Positions 16,091 through 25,063 of a DNA stretch of 64,000 nt are shown here, piece by piece. Under the pieces are notes generated by a model. It saw only the letters and a program-made list of their open reading frames with translations, had not been told where the DNA came from and did not search any database. Within the stretch, counting starts at the first letter, position 1, and the number at the start of each line of letters is the position of its first letter. The stretch is from Tropicimonas sp. IMCC34011 (GTDB lineage Bacteria; Pseudomonadota; Alphaproteobacteria; Rhodobacterales; Rhodobacteraceae): NCBI RefSeq assembly GCF_003390865.1, contig NZ_QMEJ01000006.1, forward strand, positions 124,001-188,000, in the 5' to 3' direction. Made by a program: the position numbers and the translations under genes.

Positions 16091-17524
16091 ATGGGCGGCG
16101 GGCAAAGTAGACATGACCCAGTGACTGAAACTTCTTCCCGTGCGGCGGAGGCCGCACTTTATCGCGCTGTCTGGCGCTGGCATTTCATCGCAGGGCTGGT
16201 GGTCCTGCCATTTGTCCTGATCCTTGCCGTGACCGGTGGGATCTATCTCTTCAAGGATGAGATCAACAACACCGCGCACCACGCAGTTCGTTTCGTCGAG
16301 CCGAGTGAAACGACACTCCAGCCGTCTCAGATCGTCGCGGCAGCACTCGTTGCGCATCCGGGCTCTGCCAAGGCCTACACGCCGGCCCCCGCGCTGGACC
16401 GCAGTGCCGAAGTCGACATCCTCGGCGCGGACGGGCTGCGCAACACGATCTACGTGGACCCCCATGACGGCACAGTGCTCGGCACGCTTTGGGATAGTGG
16501 TGCGGCCGGCAGCCCGGCGATGTACGTGGTGCGCAAGCTTCATTCGCTGGAATACGTCGGCTGGCTGGGCAACCGCCTGATCGAGGCCGCTGCTGGCTGG
16601 ATGATCCTGCTTGTCGGGACCGGCATCTACCTTTGGCTGCCGCGCGGTCGCAAGAACGTGGGCACGACGCGGATCAAGGCCGCCCGTGCGAAGGGACGGC
16701 GGGGCCGGCCCTGGTGGCGCGATCTGCACGCGGTGACGGGCATCTACACCGGCGTCTTCATCGTCTTCCTAGCGCTGACCGGCCTGCCTTGGTCGGGCAT
16801 CTGGGGCGCCAAGTTTTATGACACCGCCTATGACCTGGGGCTGGGGATGCCCGACGGCTACTGGTCCGGCGTGCCGCTTTCCACCGTGCCGACGGAGGAT
16901 GTCGTGGACCGCGCACCGTGGATCATGGAACGCCAGCCGGTCCCGGAATCGGACGGCACCCACGCGGGCCATCACGGCGACATGGGCGCAGGGCCTTCCG
17001 GGGTGCCGGATCTCCTCGATACCGCCGTGGCCGAGGCCGAGGCGCGCGGCATCGTGCCCGGCTACGCGATTTCCATGCCGGGCGGGCCGACCGGGGTTTT
17101 CACGGCCTCTGTCTATCCTGACGACATAACCTACGAACGGGTGATCCACATCGATCAATACAGCGGCGCTGTGCTCTATGATGCCGGGCTCGAAGACCTC
17201 GGCACCCTGGGTCGTTGGGCCGAATGGGGGATCAGCGTCCACATGGGGCAGGAATGGGGGCTGGTGAACCAGATCGTTCTGCTCCTGGCGTGCGCGGCGA
17301 TGGTCATGCTCTGCATCTCGGCTGCCCTGATGTGGTGGAAGCGCCGTCCGCAAGGCGCTTTGGGCGTACCGCCTGTTCCCGTAGACTGGCGCATTCCCCG
17401 CACCTTGCTGGTGATGGCCGTGGCGGCGGGGATCTTCTTCCCGCTGGTCGGCCTGTCGATGCTGATCCTCGCCGCCGTCGAGATCGCCCTTTACCTCGGC
17501 CGCAGGCGCCTTGTCGCAAGCTGA
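16091..17524 (+). CDS. PepSY-associated transmembrane protein
   Basis: A 477-residue inner-membrane protein. One membrane helix lies near residues 33-55 (FIAGLVVLPFVLILAVTGGI), followed by a periplasmic PepSY-like domain, two helices around 165-240 (WMILLVGTGIYLWLPRGRK and TGVFIVFLALTGLPWSG), a second periplasmic part, and two or more C-terminal helices. The WRDLHAVTGIYTG motif is typical of PepSY_TM (PiuB-like) proteins, which are linked to iron-siderophore reduction or metal handling. A His-rich stretch, SDGTHAGHHGDMG, lies in the second periplasmic loop. It probably acts with the small His-rich protein upstream. A GTG at 16121 is an alternative start. Confidence 0.82.
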   Translation: MGGGQSRHDPVTETSSRAAEAALYRAVWRWHFIAGLVVLPFVLILAVTGGIYLFKDEINNTAHHAVRFVEPSETTLQPSQIVAAALVAHPGSAKAYTPAPALDRSAEVDILGADGLRNTIYVDPHDGTVLGTLWDSGAAGSPAMYVVRKLHSLEYVGWLGNRLIEAAAGWMILLVGTGIYLWLPRGRKNVGTTRIKAARAKGRRGRPWWRDLHAVTGIYTGVFIVFLALTGLPWSGIWGAKFYDTAYDLGLGMPDGYWSGVPLSTVPTEDVVDRAPWIMERQPVPESDGTHAGHHGDMGAGPSGVPDLLDTAVAEAEARGIVPGYAISMPGGPTGVFTASVYPDDITYERVIHIDQYSGAVLYDAGLEDLGTLGRWAEWGISVHMGQEWGLVNQIVLLLACAAMVMLCISAALMWWKRRPQGALGVPPVPVDWRIPRTLLVMAVAAGIFFPLVGLSMLILAAVEIALYLGRRRLVAS

Positions 17525-17546
17525 TCCAGCGGTCGAATGATCCATG

Positions 17547-17574
17547 TGGCAGAGCGGTGTGGGCCGCTCTGCCA
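17547..17574 (+). terminator. Hairpin after the PepSY gene
   Basis: A perfect 11-bp stem (tggcagagcgg with ccgctctgcca) and 6-base loop lie 23 bases after the PepSY stop. There is no T-run directly after it, so termination may be factor-dependent or partial. Confidence 0.5.
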
Positions 17575-17708
17575 TCGCACTGTGCGGGCCTTAAAAGAAA
17601 AATGAAAAAATTGTCGACCTTATGCATCCAAATGGCCTCCGACGAAAGTCATGGGGGGTAGCGAGGCCGCGGAATACCCCGCGCCGGAGCCCGATGAGGA
17701 GATTGAAG

Positions 17709-18512
17709 ATGATGAAGACTGCAACCGCGACCCTCGGCCTGCTGGCCCTGACCGCAACCGTTGCCCAGGCGGACGACCACGGTCTTAAGGCCGTTGCCCT
17801 GAGCGGCGACAAGATGCTGCACATGATCGATGCGGGCACGGCCACCGTGGGCGACAGCATGGAAGTCACCGGCGTCGAGCGCCTGCTGGGCATCGACTTG
17901 CGTCCCTCCAACGGTCAACTGATCGGCGTGACCGACACCTTCGACATTGTCGAGATCGACCCGATGACCGGCGCGGCCACCGTGATTTCCACGATGGATA
18001 CCGAGCTTCCGGTGATGGACGGCGCCCCGGTGATCGTGGACTTCAACCCGATGGCGGACAAGCTGCGCTTCATGTCGGGCACTACCAACCACCGCGTCGA
18101 TATCGAAAGCGGCGCCGTGACCGTGGACGGTTCGCTGGCCTTCGAAGAACAGGACATGCACGCCGGCGAAGCGCCTGCGATTGTCGCTGCCGCCTATATC
18201 AACAGCTACGGCAAGCCCGAGGCGACTGCGATGTACGACATCGACAGCACCATCGTCGCGCTGATCCAGCAGACCTCGCCGAACGACGGCACGCTGGCCG
18301 CCGTGGGCAAGCTGGGTATCGACGGCTCCGACACCTATGCCTTCGACATCGCGACCGATGCGGAAGGCACCAACACCGCTTGGCTGGTTGCCGCCGGTCA
18401 GCTGCACACCGTGTCGCTGGAAGATGGCGCGATCACCGAAAGCTGGGACATCGAAGGGGCGGGCGACAACGTGATCCGCGACATCACCTTCATGACCACA
18501 GACAAGATGTAA
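17709..18512 (+). CDS. DUF4394-domain exported protein
   Basis: A 267-residue protein with a Sec signal peptide (TLGLLALTATVAQAD, about residues 8-22). The mature part matches the DUF4394 pattern of repeated beta-propeller-like segments: LLGIDLRPSNGQLIGVT, ATVISTMDTELP, and VDFNPMADKLRFMSGTTNHR. Function is not established for the family. The ATG at 17709 is chosen for the GAGGAG upstream. It precedes an ECF sigma/anti-sigma pair, an arrangement in which DUF4394 proteins are often a sigma target or envelope partner; that link is an inference. Confidence 0.8.
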   Translation: MMKTATATLGLLALTATVAQADDHGLKAVALSGDKMLHMIDAGTATVGDSMEVTGVERLLGIDLRPSNGQLIGVTDTFDIVEIDPMTGAATVISTMDTELPVMDGAPVIVDFNPMADKLRFMSGTTNHRVDIESGAVTVDGSLAFEEQDMHAGEAPAIVAAAYINSYGKPEATAMYDIDSTIVALIQQTSPNDGTLAAVGKLGIDGSDTYAFDIATDAEGTNTAWLVAAGQLHTVSLEDGAITESWDIEGAGDNVIRDITFMTTDKM

Positions 18513-18530
18513 ACGACTGTGCCTCATCAC

Positions 18531-18556
18531 CCGCCGTCCCGATCAAGGGACGGCGG
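18531..18556 (+). terminator. GC-rich hairpin after the DUF4394 gene
   Basis: A perfect 10-bp stem (ccgccgtccc with gggacggcgg) and 6-base loop begin 19 bases after the stop codon. It lacks a T-run, so it may be a weak terminator before the sigma factor gene. Confidence 0.5.
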
Positions 18557-18663
18557 CCCCTGATCCGGCCATCCGGTTTGACAGCGCCTGCCCCTTATCT
18601 CTAGCGCTTTGCCCGGTGAGCGTGCAAAGCAGCGCCTGCTGCAGGGGAGAGACGATCATCGAA

Positions 18664-19191
18664 ATGGACTACGCTGCGCTGATCGTCGCCTGTGCGTCCG
18701 GGGATCGCACGGCATTGAAGACATTGGTCGATGCCGAGGGTGGCCGCATGCAGGGGGTTGCTCGTCGCATGTTGCGGCGCGCCGACCTGGCCGAGGACGC
18801 GGTGCAGGATGCGTTCGTCCTGGTGTGGCGTCGTGCCGGCCAGTTCGACCCCGACCGCGGCAGCGCCAGAGGATGGCTCTACACGATCCTGCGCAATCGT
18901 TGCCTGACCATGTTGCGTCGCGAAGAGCGCGAAGTGAGCACCGACGCCGCCGACGTCGACACGACGCCATTGCCCCAAGTTCTCGCTAGCGCCTACGGCG
19001 GGCTGGACGAGACCACCGGCCTGCGCCAGTGCCTCGATCGTCTGGACCCGCCGACTCGGGATGCGATCCTGGCGTCCTATGTGATGGGTCACAGCCACGG
19101 CGAGATTGCCGGTCGCCTCGACAGCCCATTGGGGACCGTGAAGGCGCGCGTGCGGCGCGGACTGATCAAGCTGAGGGAGTGTCTGTCATGA
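18664..19191 (+). CDS. ECF-type RNA polymerase sigma factor
   Basis: A 175-residue ECF sigma factor. Region 2 spans about 10-75 (DLAEDAVQDAFVLVWRRAGQ, and RGSARGWLYTILRNRCLTML). Region 4 spans about 115-172 (LDPPTRDAILASYVMGHSHG, then EIAGRLDSPLGTVKARVRRG). It directs RNA polymerase to stress or envelope-linked promoters and is probably held inactive by the RskA-like protein whose start overlaps its stop (ATGA). The ATG at 18664 gives the standard ECF N terminus; an in-frame GTG at 18616 adds 16 residues without homology-like features. Confidence 0.88.
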   Translation: MDYAALIVACASGDRTALKTLVDAEGGRMQGVARRMLRRADLAEDAVQDAFVLVWRRAGQFDPDRGSARGWLYTILRNRCLTMLRREEREVSTDAADVDTTPLPQVLASAYGGLDETTGLRQCLDRLDPPTRDAILASYVMGHSHGEIAGRLDSPLGTVKARVRRGLIKLRECLS

Positions 19192-19940
19192 CGGAGCGTT
19201 CTCTGGAGACCCTGATTGACGAGGTCGTGCTCGGGCTTGCCTCGGACAGCGATCGCGCACGACTTGACCGCATGGCCGCTGAAGATCCCGAACTCGCCGC
19301 CCGGCTGGAGCACGTACGCCAGAGGTTCGCCCCCCTGGATGACACAGCGGCACCAATACCCTTGCCCGACGGTTTCTGGAGCCGTCTCTTCGATCGCCTC
19401 GATACACCTGACAGCACAGGCGCGAGCCGAGCGACCGCATCTGACGGAGCCATGTCGGGCGGAGAAGGATCGTCAGGTGTCGTGGACTTTGGTGAGGCGC
19501 GGGCGCGGCTGACACGCTGGCGCCGGGCGACCTATGGCGCTGTCGCGGCCACCGTGCTCATGGCCTTTGTTGCGGGCTGGTCCCTGATTACGCCTGCGAA
19601 CCCCGTGGTTGTGACACTGCTCCTGAACCCCAGCGGCGATGCCGTCGCGCTGGTCGAAAGCGCGCCGGACAATACGACCCGGATCACGCTTCTGGAGAAG
19701 CCCGACGTGCCCGGCGGACAGGTCATGCAGGTTTGGACGAAACCCGACGATGCCGGCCCACCGGTGTCCCTTGGTCTGCTGTCCGACGGGACCTCGGGCA
19801 CGTTGGCAACCCAAGGCCTCACGGCACCGGAAGCGCAGCAACTCTACGAGATCACGCTGGAACCCGCCGGGGGCTCGCCCACCAATCTTCCAACAGGTCC
19901 GATCCTGGGTGTTGGCAGGGCAAACGGTCCGGTCACCTAG
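19188..19940 (+). CDS. RskA-type anti-sigma factor
   Basis: A 250-residue protein. The cytoplasmic N-terminal part (about 1-100) holds the anti-sigma region (LIDEVVLGLASDSDRARLDR, AAEDPELAARLEHV). A single membrane helix lies near residues 120-142 (AVAATVLMAFVAGWSLITPA), followed by a periplasmic RskA domain (QVMQVWTKPDDAGPPVSLGL, YEITLEPAGGSP). It should sequester the adjacent sigma factor at the inner membrane until an envelope signal triggers release. Overlap with the sigma gene ensures matched synthesis. Confidence 0.86.
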   Translation: MTERSLETLIDEVVLGLASDSDRARLDRMAAEDPELAARLEHVRQRFAPLDDTAAPIPLPDGFWSRLFDRLDTPDSTGASRATASDGAMSGGEGSSGVVDFGEARARLTRWRRATYGAVAATVLMAFVAGWSLITPANPVVVTLLLNPSGDAVALVESAPDNTTRITLLEKPDVPGGQVMQVWTKPDDAGPPVSLGLLSDGTSGTLATQGLTAPEAQQLYEITLEPAGGSPTNLPTGPILGVGRANGPVT

Positions 19941-20353
19941 GTGAGTGGCAAGGTGCTGGCAGAGAGCATAAAGCTGACTTCAGCTGTCTCAATAGCTACT
20001 GCTTTGCTCATGGAAACTGAGAGCGCGCCGCGCATGGCGCCGCTTGCGCGGTCTGGCCCACGTTCCGAACATCCACTGACTGCGCACCACTGACGTCCGT
20101 CAGGGACGCAGCGAACGGCCCAGGGCCGACCCTCACGCCAAGCGCTGGCCACGTCTGGGGCGGCCCTTTTCGGACCTTGGACGGGACACGATCAGCGCTG
20201 CGATGAAGCTTCCCCGAAGCGGTCTTCCATGACCTGCTGCATATGCTGGGAGGCCAAGGTCCGCTCTGCGGGGCAAAGCTGCTTTTCGCGACAATTGTTC
20301 TAAGGTCCGCATTCGGGGCAGAGCAAGACTGCGCACCGCTCATCGTGAACGCC
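19941..20353. other. Intergenic stretch without a gene; repeat-like motifs
   Basis: No coding frame with recognisable content. It includes the small inverted repeat actgacgtccgtcag (20088-20103 region) and, at about 20250-20335, two copies of a motif of the form aaggtccgc(n)2-4ggggca. These resemble the dispersed repeats found in other gaps of this window. Confidence 0.45.
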
Positions 20354-20803
20354 TTACTCAAGCCGAGCCGCGCCAAGCGCGAAGGCGCTCGCCGTGAGAC
20401 CGAGCGCGATGCGGAGGGCATGGAGGGTCAGCCATGTCCGCAACGTCGCCGACACGGCTTCTGGCGGGATCTCTCCGTTGGCGAGTGCCGCGTTCGCTGG
20501 CAAGTGGTAGAGCCCTGTGACGAGCGCCAGTCCGAGCATTGCGGCGGTGGCGATCGCCCATGCACCCTGCGCCCCCCGTTCCCGCCGCGCCAGCCAGAGC
20601 GACCCGACAAGTCCCAGCAACGCGGGTCCCGCCACGACCGGTATGGTCCGCGCGATAAATCCGCTGTTCGCGGCGAACCACGCGAGGAAGTCGTCCGGCT
20701 GCAAACTGGTCCAGTAGCCGCCGAAGGCGATGGCGATGCAAAGCATCGTGCCTGTGAACGAGGCCGATCCGAGGACGGCCAGATAGGCGAAAACTGCTCT
20801 CAT
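20354..20803 (-). CDS. DUF1772-like four-helix membrane protein
   Basis: A 149-residue membrane protein with about four hydrophobic helices (AYLAVLGSASFTGTMLCIAI, AGPALLGLVGSLWLARRE, and two more). The pattern, with a short WFAANS loop and a C-terminal WLTLHALRIALGLTASAF helix, resembles DUF1772/anthrone-oxygenase-like proteins. It overlaps the upstream membrane gene (ATGA) and is probably under the divergent MarR regulator. The function is unknown. Confidence 0.75.
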   Translation of the reverse strand: MRAVFAYLAVLGSASFTGTMLCIAIAFGGYWTSLQPDDFLAWFAANSGFIARTIPVVAGPALLGLVGSLWLARRERGAQGAWAIATAAMLGLALVTGLYHLPANAALANGEIPPEAVSATLRTWLTLHALRIALGLTASAFALGAARLE

Positions 20804-21267
20804 GCCGTGGTCTTTCCGGCCCGGACACGTCGCGCCCGCATCGCCATTCCGGCCTTCATGTTCAGCGAAAGCAGGGCGATGTTCACTGCGCCGGCGGCCA
20901 GCTCGACGATCTGCACGGTAGCAAAAGTCGCGTCAAAAAGTCCGGCTCGTGCCCGCAGCCCCAGGAACACCGCCGAGGGGACGAGGATGAGAAGGCCGTT
21001 GGCCGCCGTGATGATGGTGCGTCTGCGCTTGGCGCGGATGACGGGCGCCTTGGACCGCCCGGCGAGGCGCGTGCCGGTGGCACCTGCGGCCATCATGGCG
21101 ACCACGAGCACCGGTAGCGCATAGAGGATCGCCGTCCGAACGGCCACGACGCCAGGGGTGGCAAGGACGAATTCCGCAGTCAGCGCCGACACCCAAAAGG
21201 TTGCGATGGTGAGAAGAGCCACGGCGCCGGAAATGCCGTGCAGTGCGACGAGAGAGGTACGGGACAT
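20800..21267 (-). CDS. Small four-helix membrane protein, function unknown
   Basis: A 155-residue protein with hydrophobic segments at about 8-28, 40-62, 82-102 and 112-134, connected by a basic loop (AGRSKAPVIRAKRRR). The ATG at 21267 has GGAGG five bases upstream. It is the first gene of a two-gene minus-strand operon with the DUF1772-like gene and is divergent from the MarR gene, which suggests a repressor-controlled membrane unit. I do not recognise a family with confidence. Confidence 0.72.
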   Translation of the reverse strand: MSRTSLVALHGISGAVALLTIATFWVSALTAEFVLATPGVVAVRTAILYALPVLVVAMMAAGATGTRLAGRSKAPVIRAKRRRTIITAANGLLILVPSAVFLGLRARAGLFDATFATVQIVELAAGAVNIALLSLNMKAGMAMRARRVRAGKTTA

Positions 21268-21283
21268 GCTGGCCTCCATTTGA

Positions 21284-21330
21284 ATAGCATACTATGTTAT
21301 GAGTTAGATATGGACAGCATGCTATGCAAG
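21284..21330. promoter_or_regulatory. Two MarR-type operator-like dyads
   Basis: Two related imperfect dyads, atagcatactatgttat (21284-21300) and acagcatgctatgcaag (21314-21330), share the AGCATNCTATG core and are 30 bases apart. They lie between the divergent membrane operon and marR, in AT-rich sequence, as expected for MarR autoregulation. Confidence 0.55.
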
Positions 21331-21345
21331 ATCTATTCGTCCGCC

Positions 21346-21795
21346 ATGGCCACCGACACTTTCGATCGCGCCCGTTCCGCGGGCTATCTCGCCAACCATA
21401 TGGCTCGGCTCTTTGCGCAGCGCCTGCATGAACGTATCCGTCCGCTGGGTCTCGCGCCTGCGCAGTTCATGACGTTGCTCGTGCTGTGGGAGGAGGACGG
21501 TCTGACGCAGCGCGACTTGTTCGAACGTCTCGATGTCGAGCAGGCGACCATGGCCAACACTCTCGCGAGGATGGAGCGGGACGGGCTTATCGAACGCCGC
21601 GCCCACGCGACGGACGCAAGGGCCAGGACAATTCACCTTACGGCGCAGGCTCGCGACCTACGCGGCCCGGCGCAGGCCGCTGCTCGAGACGTCAATGCGA
21701 TGGCCCTCGGTCATTTGAACAACGACGACCTCGATCTTTTCGTGTCCACCATGCGCAGTGCGATCGAGGGGCTGAAGGCGGGAGACGCCGGGTAG
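21346..21795 (+). CDS. MarR family transcriptional regulator
   Basis: A 149-residue winged-helix protein beginning MATDTFDRARSAGYLANHMA. The wHTH occupies about 45-105 (LTQRDLFERLDVEQATMANT, LARMERDGLIERRAHATDAR). It probably represses the divergent two-gene membrane operon and itself. The ATG at 21310 would add 12 residues, but the second operator-like dyad (21314-21330) would then lie in the coding region, so 21346 is preferred; neither start has a good ribosome site. Confidence 0.85.
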   Translation: MATDTFDRARSAGYLANHMARLFAQRLHERIRPLGLAPAQFMTLLVLWEEDGLTQRDLFERLDVEQATMANTLARMERDGLIERRAHATDARARTIHLTAQARDLRGPAQAAARDVNAMALGHLNNDDLDLFVSTMRSAIEGLKAGDAG

Positions 21796-21991
21796 CCCAC
21801 GAGCTCAAGGACAGGCGCGAGGCGCCGCGACAGCCTCAAGCGCCTCGACCCCGAAAGGGTCTGTACCCTGGTCGCCGACCGGAAAAGCGGGCATCTTGAG
21901 ACGGCTTGAGAGGCCGTAAGCTTGGCCGGCCAGGATATGCCGCCCATGAATGGTGGCCGAAGTGGGTTGCCCTGCGGAGCGATTTGGCAGG

Positions 21992-22900
21992 TCACCCTTG
22001 GGCGTTGGCGAAGGCTCCCGGTGGCCTCCCTGTATGACGGGCGAATGCCACGCTGAATGCACTCGCTGACCCGTAGCCGACTTCGCGTGCGATCTCGGCG
22101 ATCGGGGCCGTCTTCCTTGTCAACATGTCCCTCGCCAAGGCCATGCGCCAATTGGTGACATACTCCATGGGGGCCGCGCCGAGTTCGCGATGAAACCTCT
22201 CGTAGAACGTCGATCGCGACATCGCGGCGGATTTTGCCAATGCGGCGACCGAATGCGGTCGTCCGGGATCCGTATGGATCTCACGCAATGCGATCGAAAG
22301 CTGGGGATCGGCCAGTCCACGCAGCATTCCGGGCGATGCGATGGTGTCGCCGGTCGAGCGAAGCGCCTCGATCAGCAGCAGCTCCAGCAGGCGCCCAAGG
22401 ACCATGTCGCGAGCCACCCGGCCGCTGCGCGTCTCCTCATCGATCATCTGCACCAGCTGCATCAGCCGGGGCTGGCCCTGGACATGCACGATATCAGGCA
22501 GCAGCGACACGAGCAGCGACCGATCGCGCGAGGCAAAGGAACAGTGGCCGACCAGCATGATCACGTCTGTGGGGGCTTCGGGATCACCCTGCCGTATGAC
22601 GCCGGGGCTGATCTCCTGCCACCGGGGCGTTGCCTGCGGCTCGGGCGGCACGAGGCCCGTCATCACGAAATCGAAGATCTCGGGCACCAGCACGAAATCA
22701 CCAGCCTCCAGCCGGATCGGATCACGTGCCGATGGCGTCAGCAGGCACCCGCCCGAAACGATGGCGCAGTAGAAGGGGGTGCCCATTTCCGTGCGTTCCA
22801 CCCTCCAGCCTCCGCCCCCCGTCACCCGCTTGGAGATCGACGGGACGGGTTTCAGCAGGCTGACGACATCTGTGAGTGGATCGCTCATCGTTTCGGACAT
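21992..22900 (-). CDS. AraC family regulator with cupin-type N-terminal domain
   Basis: A 302-residue regulator. The N-terminal half (about 10-190) is a cupin_6-like sensing domain (GTPFYCAIVSGGCLLTPSAR, RLEAGDFVLVPEIFDF). The C-terminal about 100 residues hold two AraC helix-turn-helix units (SVAALAKSAAMSRSTFYERF, IAEIAREVGYGSASAFSVAF). It is divergent from the alpha/beta hydrolase at 23035 with about 135 bases between, so it likely activates that gene. An ATG at 22888 is an alternative start. Confidence 0.87.
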   Translation of the reverse strand: MSETMSDPLTDVVSLLKPVPSISKRVTGGGGWRVERTEMGTPFYCAIVSGGCLLTPSARDPIRLEAGDFVLVPEIFDFVMTGLVPPEPQATPRWQEISPGVIRQGDPEAPTDVIMLVGHCSFASRDRSLLVSLLPDIVHVQGQPRLMQLVQMIDEETRSGRVARDMVLGRLLELLLIEALRSTGDTIASPGMLRGLADPQLSIALREIHTDPGRPHSVAALAKSAAMSRSTFYERFHRELGAAPMEYVTNWRMALARDMLTRKTAPIAEIAREVGYGSASAFSVAFARHTGRPPGAFANAQG

Positions 22901-23034
22901 ACGCTAATTATTACTGGATAAACAATTATAGAAAATCCAGACCAAGCCGTCCATCTTCTCGTCAATCGGAGTTCAGACGCCGTGATCCCGAACCGGGGCG
23001 GCGCCCTCCCTTTTTGACGAGGAGTTTGTGTCCC

Positions 23035-23973
23035 ATGAACAATCTGATCGATCTTTCCCGCCATATTCCCGCGCCCGATGCGACGCCGACCGTGGCCTAT
23101 ACCCCCGTCACCCTTCCGATGGAGGGGCGCCAACCGCTTGAACTGCGCATCACGGCGCCGGGGAGGGGCGCGGACATCCCGATCGTCCTGCTGTCGCACG
23201 GGCACGGTCCGTCGAACTACATCGCATCGAAGGATGGATACGCCCATCTTGCGCAGTTTTGGGCCGAGCGCGGTTTTGCGGTGATCCAGCCCACCCATGC
23301 CAGCTCCCATGTTGCCGGCTTGCCCTCGGACGCCGAGGGGGCGCCTTTCTTCTGGCGCGAGCGGGTGGCCGAGATGAAGACCATCCTCGACCGCCTGGAC
23401 GAGATCATGCAGCAGGCACCGGCACTCTCGGGGCGGCTGGATCCGGCTCGGGTCGCGGCCGTAGGCCATTCGCTTGGCGGCCACACGGTCAGCCTGTTGC
23501 TGGGCACCAGCGTGAAGGGAGAGGACTTCCGCGATCCGCGCATCTCTGCGGGTATCCTGTTGACCGCGCCCGGCCGTGGCGGGAGCGAACTGACTCCAGA
23601 GAGCGCAGAGCGTTTGCCCTTCTTCGAGGTTGATTTTTCGACCCTCACAACGCGTACCCTCGTGGTCTGCGGCGATGCCGATCAGCCGCATTTCACCACC
23701 CGCGGGCCCGACTGGTTCGCCGATTCCTTCCACGATGGTCCCGGCGCCAAGGCGCTCTTGACGATGCATGGTGTCGGCCACGGGCTGGGCGGCATTGCCT
23801 CGCTCGACGCGAAGGAAACCGAGGCCGAGATGCCCGACGTCCTCGAAGCCACCAAGCGCATGACGCTCGCCTGGCTGCGCGACGCGCTCGGTCTTGAAGA
23901 GGGGGCATGGCGGACAGCCAGCGACGTGCTGGATGGCCCTGCCTCTGCTTTGGGGCGTGTTACTACTGCGTAG
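23035..23973 (+). CDS. Alpha/beta hydrolase (chlorophyllase/dienelactone hydrolase-like)
   Basis: A 312-residue cytoplasmic hydrolase. The oxyanion region is IPIVLLSHGHGPSNY (about 46-60), the nucleophile elbow is AAVGHSLGGHTV (about 140-151, Ser in GHSLG), an acid candidate is VVCGDADQPHF (about 203-213), and a His candidate is in MHGVGHGLGG. The ATG at 23035 has GAGGAG upstream. The AraC regulator next door probably controls it. Natural substrate unknown; an ester or lactone is likely. Confidence 0.85.
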   Translation: MNNLIDLSRHIPAPDATPTVAYTPVTLPMEGRQPLELRITAPGRGADIPIVLLSHGHGPSNYIASKDGYAHLAQFWAERGFAVIQPTHASSHVAGLPSDAEGAPFFWRERVAEMKTILDRLDEIMQQAPALSGRLDPARVAAVGHSLGGHTVSLLLGTSVKGEDFRDPRISAGILLTAPGRGGSELTPESAERLPFFEVDFSTLTTRTLVVCGDADQPHFTTRGPDWFADSFHDGPGAKALLTMHGVGHGLGGIASLDAKETEAEMPDVLEATKRMTLAWLRDALGLEEGAWRTASDVLDGPASALGRVTTA

Positions 23974-24297
23974 TACGCGAAGCCTGCTCAGGATTGAGTG
24001 CTGGTTAAGGGCCTGAAAGTCGCGGAAGGGATGGCCCCGGTCATCCTTTGCGCCAGGCACGAAAGGCAGGTCGACGCCGGAGGGGGCAACCTGGCTGACG
24101 AAATCAAAGTCAGCTCTGAGCCCTCGTCAGCGACGGGAGGCCCCGCAGAACCTCGGGAGCCTCCACCGCGTCGTCGCACGTCTGCTGTGAGACGAACCAG
24201 ACAAAACGCAGCGCATCTCAATCCACTCCTGCGCTCCGGATCGATCGGTGAGGCGGCGCGCCAATGGAACTGGCGCGTCGCTCATCACCTTGCGCGA
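23974..24297. other. Intergenic stretch, no gene seen
   Basis: Lies between the 3' ends of the hydrolase and the SDR gene. It includes an imperfect inverted repeat just before the SDR stop (ggtgaggcggcgcgcca near 24247 with tggcgcgtcgctcatcacc) that could end SDR transcription. Nothing coding is recognisable. Confidence 0.4.
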
Positions 24298-25053
24298 TCA
24301 AATCGTCTGGCCGCCCGACACCTCGATGCGCTGTGCGGTCACCCAGCGGTTATCGTCGCGCAGAAGGCTGGCGATCATCGGTCCGATGTCATCCGGCAGC
24401 CCGACCCGGCCGAGCGCCGTCATCCCCGCGAACTGAGCGTTCACCTCGGCGCTGTCGCGGACCAGCCCGCCACCGAAATCCGTTTCGATGGCGCCTGGCG
24501 CGACCGTGTTCACCGCAATGCCCCGCGCACCGAACTCCCGCGCCATGTAAACCGTGAGCATCTCGACCGCCGCCTTTGCCGCCGAATAGGCCGCGAAGCC
24601 GGGGAAGGAGACCCGCGTCAGGCCGGACGAGACGTTCACGATCCGCCCGCCGTCGGCCAGCAGCGGCAGAAGCGCCTGGGCGAGAAAGAAGACGCCTTTC
24701 ACATGGACCGCGAACAGGCCATCGAACTGTGCTTCGGTGGTCTCCTCGATCAGGGCGAACTCGCCATGCCCGGCATTGTTGACGAGGTGATCGAAGCTGT
24801 CGCGGCCCCAGGTGCTGAGCAGCTCCGCGCGCAAACTCTCGGCGAAGGCTGGAAAGCTTGCGGTGTCGGCAACGTCGAGGGGCAGCGCCACGGCCCGGCG
24901 CCCCATCTCCAGGATGAGGGTCACGATCTCCTCTGCTTGCCCGGCGTTCGATCGATAGGTGACGATGACGTCGCCGCCTCTTTCGGCGATGGCGAGAGCG
25001 GTGGTGCGACCGAGGCCGCGATTGGCGCCGGTGACGAGAGCGATATTGCTCAT
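24298..25053 (-). CDS. Short-chain dehydrogenase/reductase (SDR)
   Basis: A 251-residue classical SDR that should reduce or oxidise a carbonyl/hydroxyl substrate with NAD(P). Cofactor motif is TGANRGLG (residues 8-15), NNAG is at about 92-95, the catalytic Ser is in VSSGLTR, and the YSAAK motif gives Tyr and Lys (about 155-159). It is divergent from an AraC regulator across a short gap that has an inverted repeat (25064-25092), so regulator and enzyme form one module. Confidence 0.88.
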   Translation of the reverse strand: MSNIALVTGANRGLGRTTALAIAERGGDVIVTYRSNAGQAEEIVTLILEMGRRAVALPLDVADTASFPAFAESLRAELLSTWGRDSFDHLVNNAGHGEFALIEETTEAQFDGLFAVHVKGVFFLAQALLPLLADGGRIVNVSSGLTRVSFPGFAAYSAAKAAVEMLTVYMAREFGARGIAVNTVAPGAIETDFGGGLVRDSAEVNAQFAGMTALGRVGLPDDIGPMIASLLRDDNRWVTAQRIEVSGGQTI

Positions 25054-25063
25054 GAGACTGTCC

